DNA of 64,000 nt, from NCBI RefSeq assembly GCF_002017865.1, contig NZ_MTJN01000002.1, forward strand, positions 2,356,001 through 2,420,000, in the 5' to 3' direction. The notes beneath the pieces are model-generated. The model was not told the origin of the DNA. It did not search any database and saw only the letters and a program-made list of their open reading frames with translations. Position numbers and translations under genes: made by a program. The stretch comes from Rhodoferax fermentans (GTDB lineage: Bacteria > Pseudomonadota > Gammaproteobacteria > Burkholderiales > Burkholderiaceae_C). This document shows, piece after piece, positions 34,913 to 43,295 of this stretch. How positions within the stretch are numbered: the first letter of the stretch is position 1; every line of letters starts with the position of its first letter.

Positions 34913-37222
34913 TCAGAAGCCGTGCACGTAGCGCACACCCAGGCCAAACTGGGTGGGTGCACTGGCGTCGTGACCGGGTTGTAACTTGACTTGCGCCAGG
35001 GCCGTCAGCCGCCCGCCAAGGCGCATGGGGGTGCTGTAGGCCAGTTCCAGGTCGCGCTGGGTGCCTGTGGGGCGCAGGTTGAGCGACTGGGTGGCGTATT
35101 GCAGCGAACCGTCTTCTTGACTCTGGGCCACCGCGGTGGTCACCTGCATGCTGCCCGACGTGGTCTTCAAAGGCATGGACAGCGTGAAGCCCAGCTGGTC
35201 GCCGTCACGCAGGATGTCCTGCCTGGCCAAGCCCAGGCTCCAGGCCATGGAACTGGAGGCGCTGGCGCCGTCAATCAAAGAGCTGCTGGCGTTCTCATAG
35301 GCGGCGGTGCGTCCCAGCGTGGCCATGGCCGAAAAATGGCTTTTGGGGGCAATGGGCACAGAGCCCGCCAGGGTCACAAAACTGGTGCTGGCCCGGGCGC
35401 CCAGGCCCAAGGCGCCCGAACCGGTCATGCCCAGCACCGAGTTGTCTTCCTGCAGCCGACCGATGGTCATGATGCCGGTGACATCACCAAAGTTTTTCTG
35501 CAACTCCATGGTCGCCAGCGAGCGGGCGATCACCGGTGCAGACAGGTTCAGCAGGGACGAGGCGTTGGCGCTGTTTTGTGACACCATGCCAAAACGCACA
35601 ATGGTTCCGTTCTTGAGGGTGCTGCCGTAGCCAAAATGGGTGGCCGACTCGGCCAGCTCAAAGTAAGGTGCGCTGAAGCGGCTGCCTTCCCCATTCAGGC
35701 TCAAAGGCGCAAAACCGGTGGACTGCAGGCCAAAAAAGCTGGCGGCTGTCCCGCCGGTGCCAAAGCCATACGAAGTACCACGGTCGTTGGAAAAGCTGTA
35801 GCTCATTTTTCCCAGCTTGTTGGAAGACGTGGCCTCGGTGTTGCTCCACAAGTTCTGCACCAGGGTGGACTCGGCGTATTCAGCTGAGAACTTGACACCG
35901 TTGGCGCTGACGGTGGAGGCGGCTGCCGTGGGTGTGGCGCTGGTCTTGACCGTAGATGAGCTCACGGCGCTGGACAGGTAAACCACAAATGCCCGGTTGA
36001 ACTTGTCGACCGCCAGGGTCTTGGTTCCTTTTAAACCCGAGGCCAGACCGGCCTTGGAACTGGCCAGAGACGAGCCCGCAAAGTTCACCTTGGCGCCGGT
36101 TTTGGTGCCCACGTTGAGGTTGCCGATCGGCTGCAGGGACGCACCCACGTTGACCAGACCCCAACCGTACATGCTGTCGGGTGTTTTGCGGGCCGCACAG
36201 ACCGCCGCACTCACCGGGTCACTGCACAAGTGGGTGGCTGACTGGAAAATGATCTGGGCGATGTCTGTGGCGGGCAAGAAGTTCCAGTTGCTTTTGATCA
36301 AGGCTGCCTGGCCCGCCACGACGGGCGTGGCCATCGAGGTGCCAGACATGTAGGCGTAGCTGTTCTGCGCATAGGGGGTGGAGTAGCTGGACGCCACATT
36401 GACGCCAGGTGCAAACACCGTCCAGTTGGCCAGGGTTGGGTCGTAGTTGCTGAACGACGCGCGCCGGTTGTTGGCATCAAGCGCACCCACCGCAATGATC
36501 TGCCCCTTGGCCCAGCTGGCTTTGGCAAAAGCCGCAGGCCAACTGCCGCTGGCCCGGCCATCGTTGCCCAGCGCAGCCGTGATCAGGGTGCCCTTGGTCA
36601 CCGCGTTCTGGATGTTGCTCTGCATGGCTGCAGCACTGGAACCCAGGCTCAGCGACAGGATGGGTGCCTTTTGCACATTGACCACCCAGTCAATGCCTTT
36701 GCCAATGGTCACACTGCTGGAGCTGCCGGTGGTGAACACCTTGGCCATCACGAGTTTGGCGCCGGGCGCCACGCCTTCCAGCAAACCGCCGCTGGTGGTG
36801 CTGCCCGCGATGATGCCCGAGACGTGGGTGCCATGCCCCATCTGATCGGTCACATCGGTGCCGCCGGTGAAAGCGTTGTAGGTGGCTTGCACCCGACCTC
36901 TGAGGGCTGGGTGGCTGACTTGCAGGCCGGAGTCGACCACCCCGACCGTCACCCCTGTGCCATTGCCGGAGGCCAACTGGTTGGCATAGGGTTTGTTGAT
37001 TTGGTTGAGCCAGCCCTGGTAGGCGCGGGCGGTTCTTTCGGCCGCAGTGGGTGCCGCCTTGACCAGGGTGGCGCCCGAGGTGACCGGTGTGGGTGTGGCC
37101 AGTGTCCGCAGCTCGGTGCTGTCCTCTTCAGTCAGCTCCAACGCCAAGGGGTCATCCAGAGCCAGGGCGTTGCCACACAGGGCGGCCATGATGGCAGCAG
37201 TGAGGGTGTTGAGTTTGAACAT
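34913..37222 (-). CDS. Secreted subtilisin-like serine protease (S8) with C-terminal beta-barrel-like domain
   Basis: 769 residues. Signal peptide to about residue 22, then an S8 domain with the full triad: D97 in 'GVVDSGLQVSH', H130 in 'MGHGTHVSGI', S296 in 'SGTSMATPVV'. Residues about 480-769 are rich in alternating Ser/Gly/aromatic strands and end in Phe ('FGLGVRYVHGF'), as in autotransporter barrels, so the protease is probably surface-displayed or self-secreted. ATG 37222 has AAGGA upstream. A c-di-GMP riboswitch lies in the leader, and an I78-like inhibitor gene follows. Confidence 0.88.
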   Translation of the reverse strand: MFKLNTLTAAIMAALCGNALALDDPLALELTEEDSTELRTLATPTPVTSGATLVKAAPTAAERTARAYQGWLNQINKPYANQLASGNGTGVTVGVVDSGLQVSHPALRGRVQATYNAFTGGTDVTDQMGHGTHVSGIIAGSTTSGGLLEGVAPGAKLVMAKVFTTGSSSSVTIGKGIDWVVNVQKAPILSLSLGSSAAAMQSNIQNAVTKGTLITAALGNDGRASGSWPAAFAKASWAKGQIIAVGALDANNRRASFSNYDPTLANWTVFAPGVNVASSYSTPYAQNSYAYMSGTSMATPVVAGQAALIKSNWNFLPATDIAQIIFQSATHLCSDPVSAAVCAARKTPDSMYGWGLVNVGASLQPIGNLNVGTKTGAKVNFAGSSLASSKAGLASGLKGTKTLAVDKFNRAFVVYLSSAVSSSTVKTSATPTAAASTVSANGVKFSAEYAESTLVQNLWSNTEATSSNKLGKMSYSFSNDRGTSYGFGTGGTAASFFGLQSTGFAPLSLNGEGSRFSAPYFELAESATHFGYGSTLKNGTIVRFGMVSQNSANASSLLNLSAPVIARSLATMELQKNFGDVTGIMTIGRLQEDNSVLGMTGSGALGLGARASTSFVTLAGSVPIAPKSHFSAMATLGRTAAYENASSSLIDGASASSSMAWSLGLARQDILRDGDQLGFTLSMPLKTTSGSMQVTTAVAQSQEDGSLQYATQSLNLRPTGTQRDLELAYSTPMRLGGRLTALAQVKLQPGHDASAPTQFGLGVRYVHGF

Positions 37223-37284
37223 ATTGCATCCTTGAAGGTTCAGTTACCAAAAAGCAACGCAATACCAAAGCCAGGCCATGTCGG

Positions 37285-37385
37285 TGGCCCGGTTCCGGCA
37301 ACCCCGCTGGCATGGCACTGTGCGATCAGTGCCGAAGCCCGGTGGCTTTGCGTCCCTGACTTTCGTCAGGTTTGCCTGTGTCAGC
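37285..37385 (-). promoter_or_regulatory. Cyclic di-GMP-I (GEMM) riboswitch upstream of the subtilase
   Basis: The minus strand reads, in order: CACAGGCAAACC (37369-37380), a hairpin CCTGAC-GAAA-GTCAGG with GNRA loop (37355-37370), the invariant GGACGCAAAGCC (37344-37355), a second hairpin region, and GCGGGGTTGCCGG (37295-37307). These are the conserved blocks of the GEMM-I aptamer, including the GAAA loop and its receptor strand. The subtilase ATG is about 60 nt downstream. No strong terminator is seen between, so control is probably of translation. A further hairpin (37386-37408) precedes the aptamer. The rest of 37409-37550 is A/T-rich with no gene. Confidence 0.92.
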
Positions 37386-37550
37386 GTGGCCCTTTCGGGG
37401 GTAGCCACAGCTGACAACAAAAAATTGCGATTCCAGGGAAAAGCAACGTGAGTCTATGGCTTGCCACCTGGATTGGCAATAATTTTGATAAAAACCAATG
37501 AAAAATAACGGTTAATAATGTTTATTGCCATTTGTAACTGTTTATTGTAT

Positions 37551-38489
37551 TCACAGGTGTGGTGTGGGCTGAGGCGATAGGGGCGTGTTGGCCACCTGCA
37601 CAGCTTGCAACAACCAGTTCACAAACACCTGCAAGGCCGGTGGCTGCTCGTCATGCTCAGGGCAGACCAGCGCATAACTGCGCCCGCTGGCCAGCGCTTG
37701 CGGGCAGGCCACCACCAGTTCACCGTGCGCCAGCTCGTTTTCCACCAGCAGTCTGGGCACCAGCGCCAGACCCATGCCGTGTACCGCTGCCGCAGCGGTC
37801 ATAGAAAACAGCTCAAAACGGGCGCCCGAGTGCGCCTGGGGCGCGCTCACCCCCTGCGCCTCAAACCACTGCCGCCAGGCATCGGGCCGGGTGCTTTGTT
37901 GTAACAGCGGCAGGCTCGCAATCGCTTCGGGCGACAGGCTGCTTGAACCTTGCAGCAGGCTGGGTGCACACACCGGCAGCACCAGTTCGTCGAGTAACTG
38001 GATCGCTCGGGTGCCGGCCCATTGGGCAATTTGCTCCGGCGTGCCGGCGTACAGCGCGGCATCAAACGGGGTGTCGGCAAACAGGAAGGGCCGGGTGCGT
38101 GTTTCGATGTGGACGGTCAGCTCGGGCTGCAACTGTTGGAGTTGGGGCAAGCGCGGGATCAGCCAGCGGGTGGCAAAGGTCGGCACCGCTGCCAGATGCA
38201 GGCTCAGCGCACCACTTTGGCGGCTCATCACATCGAGCGTGTCCTGCTCCAGCGCCTGCAGACGCAGGCTGACCTGGGCCGCATAGTCGCGCCCTCGTTC
38301 GGTCAGGCTCACGCCGTGGCGGGTGCGTTTGAACAGCGCCACGCCCACAAAGTCTTCCAGCGCGCTGAGCTGGCGCGAAACCGCCCCCTGGGTCAGCGCC
38401 AGCTCTTGGGCGGCGCGGGTGTAACTCTGATGCCGGGCGGCGGCCTCAAAACAGGCCAGGGCTTGGAGGGAGGGGATTTTTCTGCGCAT
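37551..38489 (-). CDS. LysR-type regulator (GcvA-like), next to glutaryl-CoA dehydrogenase
   Basis: 312 residues: HTH near 8-65 ('SYTRAAQELALTQGAVSRQL') and an effector domain with 'VPTFATRWLIPRLPQLQQL', typical of the GcvA/AmpR branch. The frame runs up to 38519, but ATG 38489 fits the family start (MRRKIPSLQALACFEAAARH). Divergent from the glutaryl-CoA dehydrogenase gene, which regulators of this branch often control. The intergenic region holds direct CTTATGAAT-like repeats. Confidence 0.88.
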   Translation of the reverse strand: MRRKIPSLQALACFEAAARHQSYTRAAQELALTQGAVSRQLSALEDFVGVALFKRTRHGVSLTERGRDYAAQVSLRLQALEQDTLDVMSRQSGALSLHLAAVPTFATRWLIPRLPQLQQLQPELTVHIETRTRPFLFADTPFDAALYAGTPEQIAQWAGTRAIQLLDELVLPVCAPSLLQGSSSLSPEAIASLPLLQQSTRPDAWRQWFEAQGVSAPQAHSGARFELFSMTAAAAVHGMGLALVPRLLVENELAHGELVVACPQALASGRSYALVCPEHDEQPPALQVFVNWLLQAVQVANTPLSPQPTPHL

Positions 38490-38541
38490 GATGTGTGCAA
38501 TATACATAAGAGCCATCAAAGCGGGGCGTGAGTCTGTTCAT

Positions 38542-38592
38542 TTGATATAGCGTTCTAACCTTATGAATAGAGGACTTGAGTGCCATTTGTCC
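38542..38592 (+). repeat. Short hairpin repeat, copy 8 (degenerate)
   Basis: GATATAGCGTTCTAACCTTA then GAATAGAGGACTTGAGTGCC. The order of blocks resembles the family, but the stem is mostly lost. It lies between LysR and gcdH. Confidence 0.35.
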
Positions 38593-38761
38593 GACATGCT
38601 TGGGTAAAAACAGAGACTCGTGTCAAGCCCTTATATGAATGAATCACATATCTGGGTGACAACAAATCGTTTGTGATGCGAGGGGCTGCGCGCTACCATG
38701 GTCGCCAAGCTCTGTGCTTTGCCTTGTGCACACCCGTTTCACCATCCACCGAAAGACTCCC

Positions 38762-39955
38762 ATGGCCCACGCGACCTTCCATTGGCAAGACCCCTTTTTG
38801 CTGGAACAGCAGCTCACCGATGACGAGCGCATGGTCAAGGACGCTGCTGCCGCGTATTGCCAAGACAAGTTGCAGCCGCGCGTGATTGAGGCCTTTCGCC
38901 AGGAGCAGACCGACCCGGCCATCTTCCGTGAGATGGGTGAACTGGGCTTGCTGGGGCCAACGATCCCTGAGGCTTATGGTGGCCCGGCGCTGAACTACGT
39001 GTCCTACGGCCTGATCGCGCGGGAGGTCGAGCGCGTGGACAGCGGTTACCGCAGCATGATGAGTGTGCAAAGTTCTCTCGTGATGTTGCCAATTTTTGAG
39101 TTTGGCCTTGAGGCCACGCGCCAGAAATACCTGCCCAAGCTGGCCACTGGTGAATGGATCGGCTGTTTTGGCCTGACCGAACCCAACCACGGCAGTGACC
39201 CGGCCAGCATGCTGAGCCGGGCGGTCAAAGTGCCGGGTGGTTACAAGCTCAGCGGCAACAAGATGTGGATTTCCAACAGCCCGATCGCTGACGTGTTTGT
39301 GGTCTGGGCCAAAGAGGTGTCTGAGAGTGGCACGGTGGGGCCAATACGAGGTTTTGTGCTGGAAAAGGGCGCGCCGGGCCTGAGCGCCCCGGCCATCCAC
39401 GGCAAGGTGGGCCTGCGCGCCAGCATCACCGGTGAGATCGTGATGGACGGTGTGTTCTGCCCTGAAGAAAACGCCTTCCCCGAGGTGCAAGGCCTCAAAG
39501 GGCCGTTCACCTGCCTCAACAGCGCACGCTACGGCATCGCCTGGGGTGCTTTGGGTGCGGCGGAAGACTGCTGGCTGCGCTCGCGCCAGTACGTGCTGGA
39601 CCGCCAGCAGTTTGGCCGCCCGCTGGCCGCCAACCAGCTGATCCAGAAGAAGCTGGCCGACATGCAGACAGAGATCGCACTGGGCCTGCAGGGCTGTCTG
39701 CGCCTGGGTCGCATGAAGGATGAGGGCACCGCGGCGGTGGAGATCACCTCGATTTTGAAGCGCAACAGTTGCGGCAAGGCGCTCGACATCGCCCGCCTGG
39801 CGCGCGACATGATGGGTGGCAACGGCATCAGCGACGAGTTTGGTGTGGCGCGGCACCTGGTGAATCTGGAGGTGGTCAACACCTACGAAGGCACCCACGA
39901 CATCCACGCGCTGATTCTGGGGCGGGCGCAGACGGGGATTCAGGCGTTTTGCTGA
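38762..39955 (+). CDS. gcdH: Glutaryl-CoA dehydrogenase
   Basis: Oxidises and decarboxylates glutaryl-CoA to crotonyl-CoA in lysine, tryptophan or benzoate-type breakdown. A 397-residue acyl-CoA dehydrogenase with '[16 protein letters not shown]' for FAD and substrate binding, '[18 protein letters not shown]', and catalytic Glu near 376 in '[17 protein letters not shown]'. ATG at 38762 is chosen over an upstream start at 38714. The CaiB-type CoA-transferase gene 486 nt downstream could supply glutaryl-CoA. Confidence 0.93.
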   Translation: MAHATFHWQDPFLLEQQLTDDERMVKDAAAAYCQDKLQPRVIEAFRQEQTDPAIFREMGELGLLGPTIPEAYGGPALNYVSYGLIAREVERVDSGYRSMMSVQSSLVMLPIFEFGLEATRQKYLPKLATGEWIGCFGLTEPNHGSDPASMLSRAVKVPGGYKLSGNKMWISNSPIADVFVVWAKEVSESGTVGPIRGFVLEKGAPGLSAPAIHGKVGLRASITGEIVMDGVFCPEENAFPEVQGLKGPFTCLNSARYGIAWGALGAAEDCWLRSRQYVLDRQQFGRPLAANQLIQKKLADMQTEIALGLQGCLRLGRMKDEGTAAVEITSILKRNSCGKALDIARLARDMMGGNGISDEFGVARHLVNLEVVNTYEGTHDIHALILGRAQTGIQAFC

Positions 39956-40059
39956 TCTGTTGGGTCTGGTTTGGCTGCCTCGATGACACATGAAGCTGAG
40001 GTTGTCATTGCGAAATCCAATCCGCAAACCATGAATTCGGGTCGCAAACGTCGGTGGTG

Positions 40060-40335
40060 GCAGCGGGTGGGGTACGGAGCCCCGCCTCATACTGTCAAAG
40101 GCCCAGAAATCGGCGGGGCCCCATACCCCACCCACTGCAGCACGCACCGTTGGTGGGTCAAGGTTTTAAATGCCGGACCGGTCGCGAACGTGTTTGGGTA
40201 CGTCAACGTCATGAGTTGGTTTTGGATTTTTCGCTTCGACGACCCTCATCGCACCGCAGGCGATGGGGGCTTGGGACGGGGGCCGATTTCTGGGCCTTTG
40301 ACAGTATGAGGCCCCCGGCCCAAGACCCCATGGCC
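40060..40335. repeat. Pair of long hairpins with perfectly complementary 31-nt loops
   Basis: No gene is seen between 39956 and 40441. Hairpin 1: stem 40060-40083 with 40115-40138 (24 positions, 21 identical as inverted repeat) around loop 40084-40114. Hairpin 2: stem 40259-40281 with 40313-40335 (20 of 23) around loop 40282-40312. The two 31-nt loops are exact reverse complements. The stems differ from each other in sequence yet pair well. On the minus strand the three mismatches of stem 1 all become G-U pairs. CCCC directly flanks both sides of the loop-to-loop interval (40080-40083, 40313-40316). Confidence 0.8.
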
Positions 40336-40441
40336 CACCAAAACCGCCAGTCTGTCCAACAGCACACAACAAGGTGTAGCCAACTGTAAAAGCAAGCCAG
40401 CAAGCGAATCGCTCCCGGACTTCAACCCCAATAGCAAAACC

Positions 40442-41707
40442 ATGACAACCCAAGCCGCCCTCAGCCACCTCAAAGTTTTGGACCTCTCGCGCGTGCTGGC
40501 GGGCCCTTGGTGCACGCAGATGCTGGCCGACCTGGGTGCCGACGTCATCAAGGTGGAGCGCCCCGGCGCCGGTGACGACACGCGTCATTGGGGCCCGCCG
40601 TTCCTGAAAGATGCCGAAGGCAACGACACGACGGAAGCGACCTACTTCACCGCCTGCAACCGCAACAAACGCGCGATCACCCTGGACATGGCCCAGCCAG
40701 AAGGTCAGGCGCTGATCCGGCAGATGGCGGCGCAAAGCGACATCTTGGTCGAGAACTTCAAGGTGGGCGGGCTACAACACTACGGGCTGGACTACGAGAG
40801 CCTCAAAACCATCAACCCTCGCCTGATCTACTGCTCGGTCACCGGCTTTGGCCAGACCGGCCCGTATGCCGAGCGTGCCGGTTATGACCTGATGATCCAG
40901 GCCATGAGTGGCCTCATGAGCATCACCGGCCACGCCGATGGCGAGCCCGGCGGCGGCCCGATGCGCATGGGTGTGGCGTTAATCGACGTGCTGACCGGCA
41001 TCTACGCCTGCAGCGCCATCCTGGCCGCCGTCGAGGCGCGCCACACCACGGGTGCGGGCCAGCACATTGACATGGCCTTGCTCGATGTCGGCATGGCGGT
41101 GCTGGCCAATCAGGCCGCTGGCTTTTTGAACACAGGTAAGGTGCCGCAACGCCAGGGCAACACCCACCCCAGTCTGGCGCCGTACCAGACCTTTGACACC
41201 CTGGATGGCAGCATGTTGCTGGCAATTGGCAACGACGGCCAATTCGCCCGCTTTTGTGAGGCTGCGGGTCAGCCTGAGTGGGCGGCAGACGCACGTTTTC
41301 AAACCAACACCCTGCGCGTCAAAAACCGAGAGGCGCTCATTCAACTGATGCTGCCCGTCACCCGCAGCCGCAGCACGGCGGACTGGATCCGATTGCTGGA
41401 AGACAAGGCTGTGCCCTGCGGCCCGATCAACAACATCGAACAAGCCTTTGCTGATCCCCAGGTGTTAGCACGTGGTTTAGTGATAAAGCAGCCTCTAGCC
41501 CTTATGGAGAAAGGGCAAGAAGCTATTAAAAACGTATCTGACCAAACCACGGTCAATACCGTGGCCAGCCCGCTGCGCCTGTTGGCTACACCACCCGTGC
41601 TGCGCCGTGCGCCGCCGCAATTAGGCCAGCACACCGATGAAGTGTTGCTTGAACTGGGGCTGGACGCGACGCAGATAAGTGCCTTGCGTGCTCGCGGCGT
41701 GGTTTGA
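40442..41707 (+). CDS. CaiB/BaiF family CoA-transferase (probable succinyl-CoA:glutarate CoA-transferase)
   Basis: 421 residues of the class III CoA-transferase family: 'LDLSRVLAGPWCTQMLADLG' at the start, 'VENFKVGG', 'RMGVALIDVLTGIYA', and the catalytic Asp in 'QHIDMALLDV'. Next to glutaryl-CoA dehydrogenase, it probably activates glutarate with succinyl-CoA. Around residues 348-370 there is an insertion-like stretch (IKQPLALMEKGQEAIKN) before 'SPLRLLATPP'; the DNA there is a copy of the hairpin repeat found elsewhere between genes. Confidence 0.88.
   Translation: MTTQAALSHLKVLDLSRVLAGPWCTQMLADLGADVIKVERPGAGDDTRHWGPPFLKDAEGNDTTEATYFTACNRNKRAITLDMAQPEGQALIRQMAAQSDILVENFKVGGLQHYGLDYESLKTINPRLIYCSVTGFGQTGPYAERAGYDLMIQAMSGLMSITGHADGEPGGGPMRMGVALIDVLTGIYACSAILAAVEARHTTGAGQHIDMALLDVGMAVLANQAAGFLNTGKVPQRQGNTHPSLAPYQTFDTLDGSMLLAIGNDGQFARFCEAAGQPEWAADARFQTNTLRVKNREALIQLMLPVTRSRSTADWIRLLEDKAVPCGPINNIEQAFADPQVLARGLVIKQPLALMEKGQEAIKNVSDQTTVNTVASPLRLLATPPVLRRAPPQLGQHTDEVLLELGLDATQISALRARGVV
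41486..41540 (-). repeat. Short hairpin repeat, copy 9, inside the CaiB coding region
   Basis: Minus-oriented: TTTTAATAGCTTCTTGCCCT then CTCCATAAGGGCTAGAGGCT. A well-kept copy, but in frame within an open reading frame and translated into extra residues of the CoA-transferase. Confidence 0.75.
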
Positions 41708-41729
41708 GCTTGCGTTGACAGCCTGTCAT

Positions 41730-42236
41730 ATGCCCATGAACCCCATTGCCACCCAAGACCCCCGGTTTTCGCTGCGCTTCGCCACACCCGATGATGCCGG
41801 TCTGCTGCTGGACTTCATGCACCAGCTGGGCACTTTTCAGAAGATGCGTGACAAGATCAGCGCAACCGAAGCCGGCCTGCGCCAGCTGTTGAGTCAAGGC
41901 AAGGGTGAAGCCATCTTTGGTGAGTACGACGGCAAGGCGGTCGGCTTTGCCTACTTTTGCCAGACCTCATCGGCGTTCATCGGGCAATCCGGCCTGTACA
42001 TCGACGGCTTTCTGGTGCATGAGTCCATGCGCGGCAAAGGGCTGGGCAAGATCATGATGGCCTTCATGGCCAAGCTGGCGCTGGCGCGTGGCTGCCAGCG
42101 GCTGGAATGGGGTTGTCTGGACTGGAACGAACCCAGCATCCAGTTTTACCGCCATCTGGGTGCCCAGAGTGTCGACATCATGACCATTTACCGGTTCGGA
42201 CCCGAGCAACTCAAAGCCAATGCGGCTTTGTTCTAG
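41730..42236 (+). CDS. GNAT-family N-acetyltransferase
   Basis: About 168 residues with the GNAT acetyl-CoA loop 'HESMRGKGLGKIMMAFMAKL' (the R-G-x-G-x-G/A pattern) and the late 'WNEPSIQFYRHLGAQSV' motif typical of spermidine/diamine acetyltransferase relatives. Two ATGs compete (41730 and 41736); neither has a strong ribosome site. It follows the CoA-transferase by 22 nt and may share its transcript. Substrate unknown. Confidence 0.82.
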   Translation: MPMNPIATQDPRFSLRFATPDDAGLLLDFMHQLGTFQKMRDKISATEAGLRQLLSQGKGEAIFGEYDGKAVGFAYFCQTSSAFIGQSGLYIDGFLVHESMRGKGLGKIMMAFMAKLALARGCQRLEWGCLDWNEPSIQFYRHLGAQSVDIMTIYRFGPEQLKANAALF

Positions 42237-42291
42237 CGCCTGCGAGTAGGTGGTTTGTTGCGCTGGAAGGCAGTGTGATTTGAAGCAAAAT

Positions 42292-42311
42292 AACTGTATT
42301 TAAATACAGTT
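42292..42311. promoter_or_regulatory. LexA (SOS) box upstream of the Bro-N gene
   Basis: AACTGTATTTAAATACAGTT is a perfect 20-bp palindrome containing CTGT-N8-ACAG, the classic LexA operator of gamma- and betaproteobacteria. It lies 56 nt before the ATG at 42367. A TAGTAT block 10-15 nt downstream could be the -10. Confidence 0.82.
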
Positions 42312-42366
42312 ATCTGATGTAGTATCCAAACATTGCTCAACTTGAGAGCCATGAAAGGACAGCGCC

Positions 42367-43221
42367 ATGAAAATCCTACCCACCAACTTCGACGGTCAAG
42401 CCATCCGCCGTCTGTATGACGAAGACACGGAAACCTGGTGGTTTTCGGTGATTGACGTGGTGCAGGTGTTGACAGATAGCACCTACGCCAATCGGTACTG
42501 GTCTGATTTGAAGCGCAAGTTGGCGCAAGAGGCTGGCTCTGAGCAAGCTTACGAAAAAATCGTAAGGTTGAAATTGACGGCACCAGACGGCAAGAAGCGC
42601 GAAACCGATTGCGCCACCGCAGAAAGTTTGCTGCGTATCGTCCAATCCATCCCGAGCCCCAAAGCCGAACCCATCAAACTCTGGCTGGCCAAAGTGGGTT
42701 ATGAGCGCATGCAAGAGATGGCCGACCCGGCCCTGTCGCTCGACCGCGCCCGCCAGACCTGGCAGCAACATGGCCGCAGCGACAAGTGGATTGCCCAGCG
42801 CATGACCGGTCAGGAAACCCGCAACAAGCTCACCGACTATTGGAGCGATCACGACATCAAAAAAGGCAGCGAATTTGCCATCCTCACCAACATCATCCAC
42901 CAGGAATGGGCTGGAGTGAGTGTGGCGCAGCACAAGGACATGAAGGGTTTGAGCAGCCATAACCTGCGCGACCACATGAGCGAGGCTGAGCTGATTTTTA
43001 CCGCGCTGGCCGAACTGTCGACCCGCCAGATTGCCCAAAGTGTTGAGGCCACGGGTTTGGCAGACAACAAGTCAGCAGCCAAAAAAGGTGGCCGCATCGC
43101 CGCCCAAGCGCGCCAGCAGTTGGAAAGCCAAACCGGCCAGTCCGTGGTGACGCCCGCCAACTATCTGCCGCCGACGGCCCCCAGGGTGGTGAAAGCCGTC
43201 AAAACCAGCAAAAAGACTTGA
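42367..43221 (+). CDS. Bro-N domain (phage antirepressor-like) protein, probably SOS-induced
   Basis: 284 residues. The N-terminal Bro-N domain ('TWWFSVIDVVQVLTDSTYAN') is found in phage antirepressors and baculovirus Bro proteins. A conserved C-terminal part follows ('LWLAKVGYERMQEMADPALS', 'GLSSHNLRDHMSEAELIFT', 'NKSAAKKGGRIAAQARQQLE'). AAAGGA lies 7 nt before the ATG. The perfect LexA box upstream suggests damage-induced expression. No other phage gene is nearby, so it is a single-gene islet rather than a prophage. Function in cells is unknown. Confidence 0.8.
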   Translation: MKILPTNFDGQAIRRLYDEDTETWWFSVIDVVQVLTDSTYANRYWSDLKRKLAQEAGSEQAYEKIVRLKLTAPDGKKRETDCATAESLLRIVQSIPSPKAEPIKLWLAKVGYERMQEMADPALSLDRARQTWQQHGRSDKWIAQRMTGQETRNKLTDYWSDHDIKKGSEFAILTNIIHQEWAGVSVAQHKDMKGLSSHNLRDHMSEAELIFTALAELSTRQIAQSVEATGLADNKSAAKKGGRIAAQARQQLESQTGQSVVTPANYLPPTAPRVVKAVKTSKKT

Positions 43222-43295
43222 AGCACACACGCAAGGAGTACTTCAGTTTTGTCAGCCACCCTCTCCCGCTAAGGCGCCACCCGCAGCGCCAGTGG

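Noticed and set aside
37386..37408. Second c-di-GMP aptamer upstream of the first
   Set aside because: Only a hairpin (GTGGC/GCCAC) with a CGAAAG-like top; the invariant GGACGCAAAGCC block is missing.
38693..40147. 484-codon minus-strand open frame opposite glutaryl-CoA dehydrogenase
   Set aside because: It mirrors the codon structure of gcdH on the other strand and is His/Gln/Val-rich shadow sequence; gcdH has clear catalytic motifs.
40084..40312. A simple MITE with 31-bp terminal inverted repeats and CCCC target duplication
   Set aside because: Kept only as an alternative. The arms lie inside larger stems that extend outwards on both sides, which a transposon end would not explain, and CCCC in GC-rich DNA is weak evidence.
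42237..43221. Prophage or genomic island around the Bro-N gene
   Set aside because: Only one phage-like gene is present; flanking genes are ordinary chromosomal functions, and no integrase, att repeats or composition break was seen.
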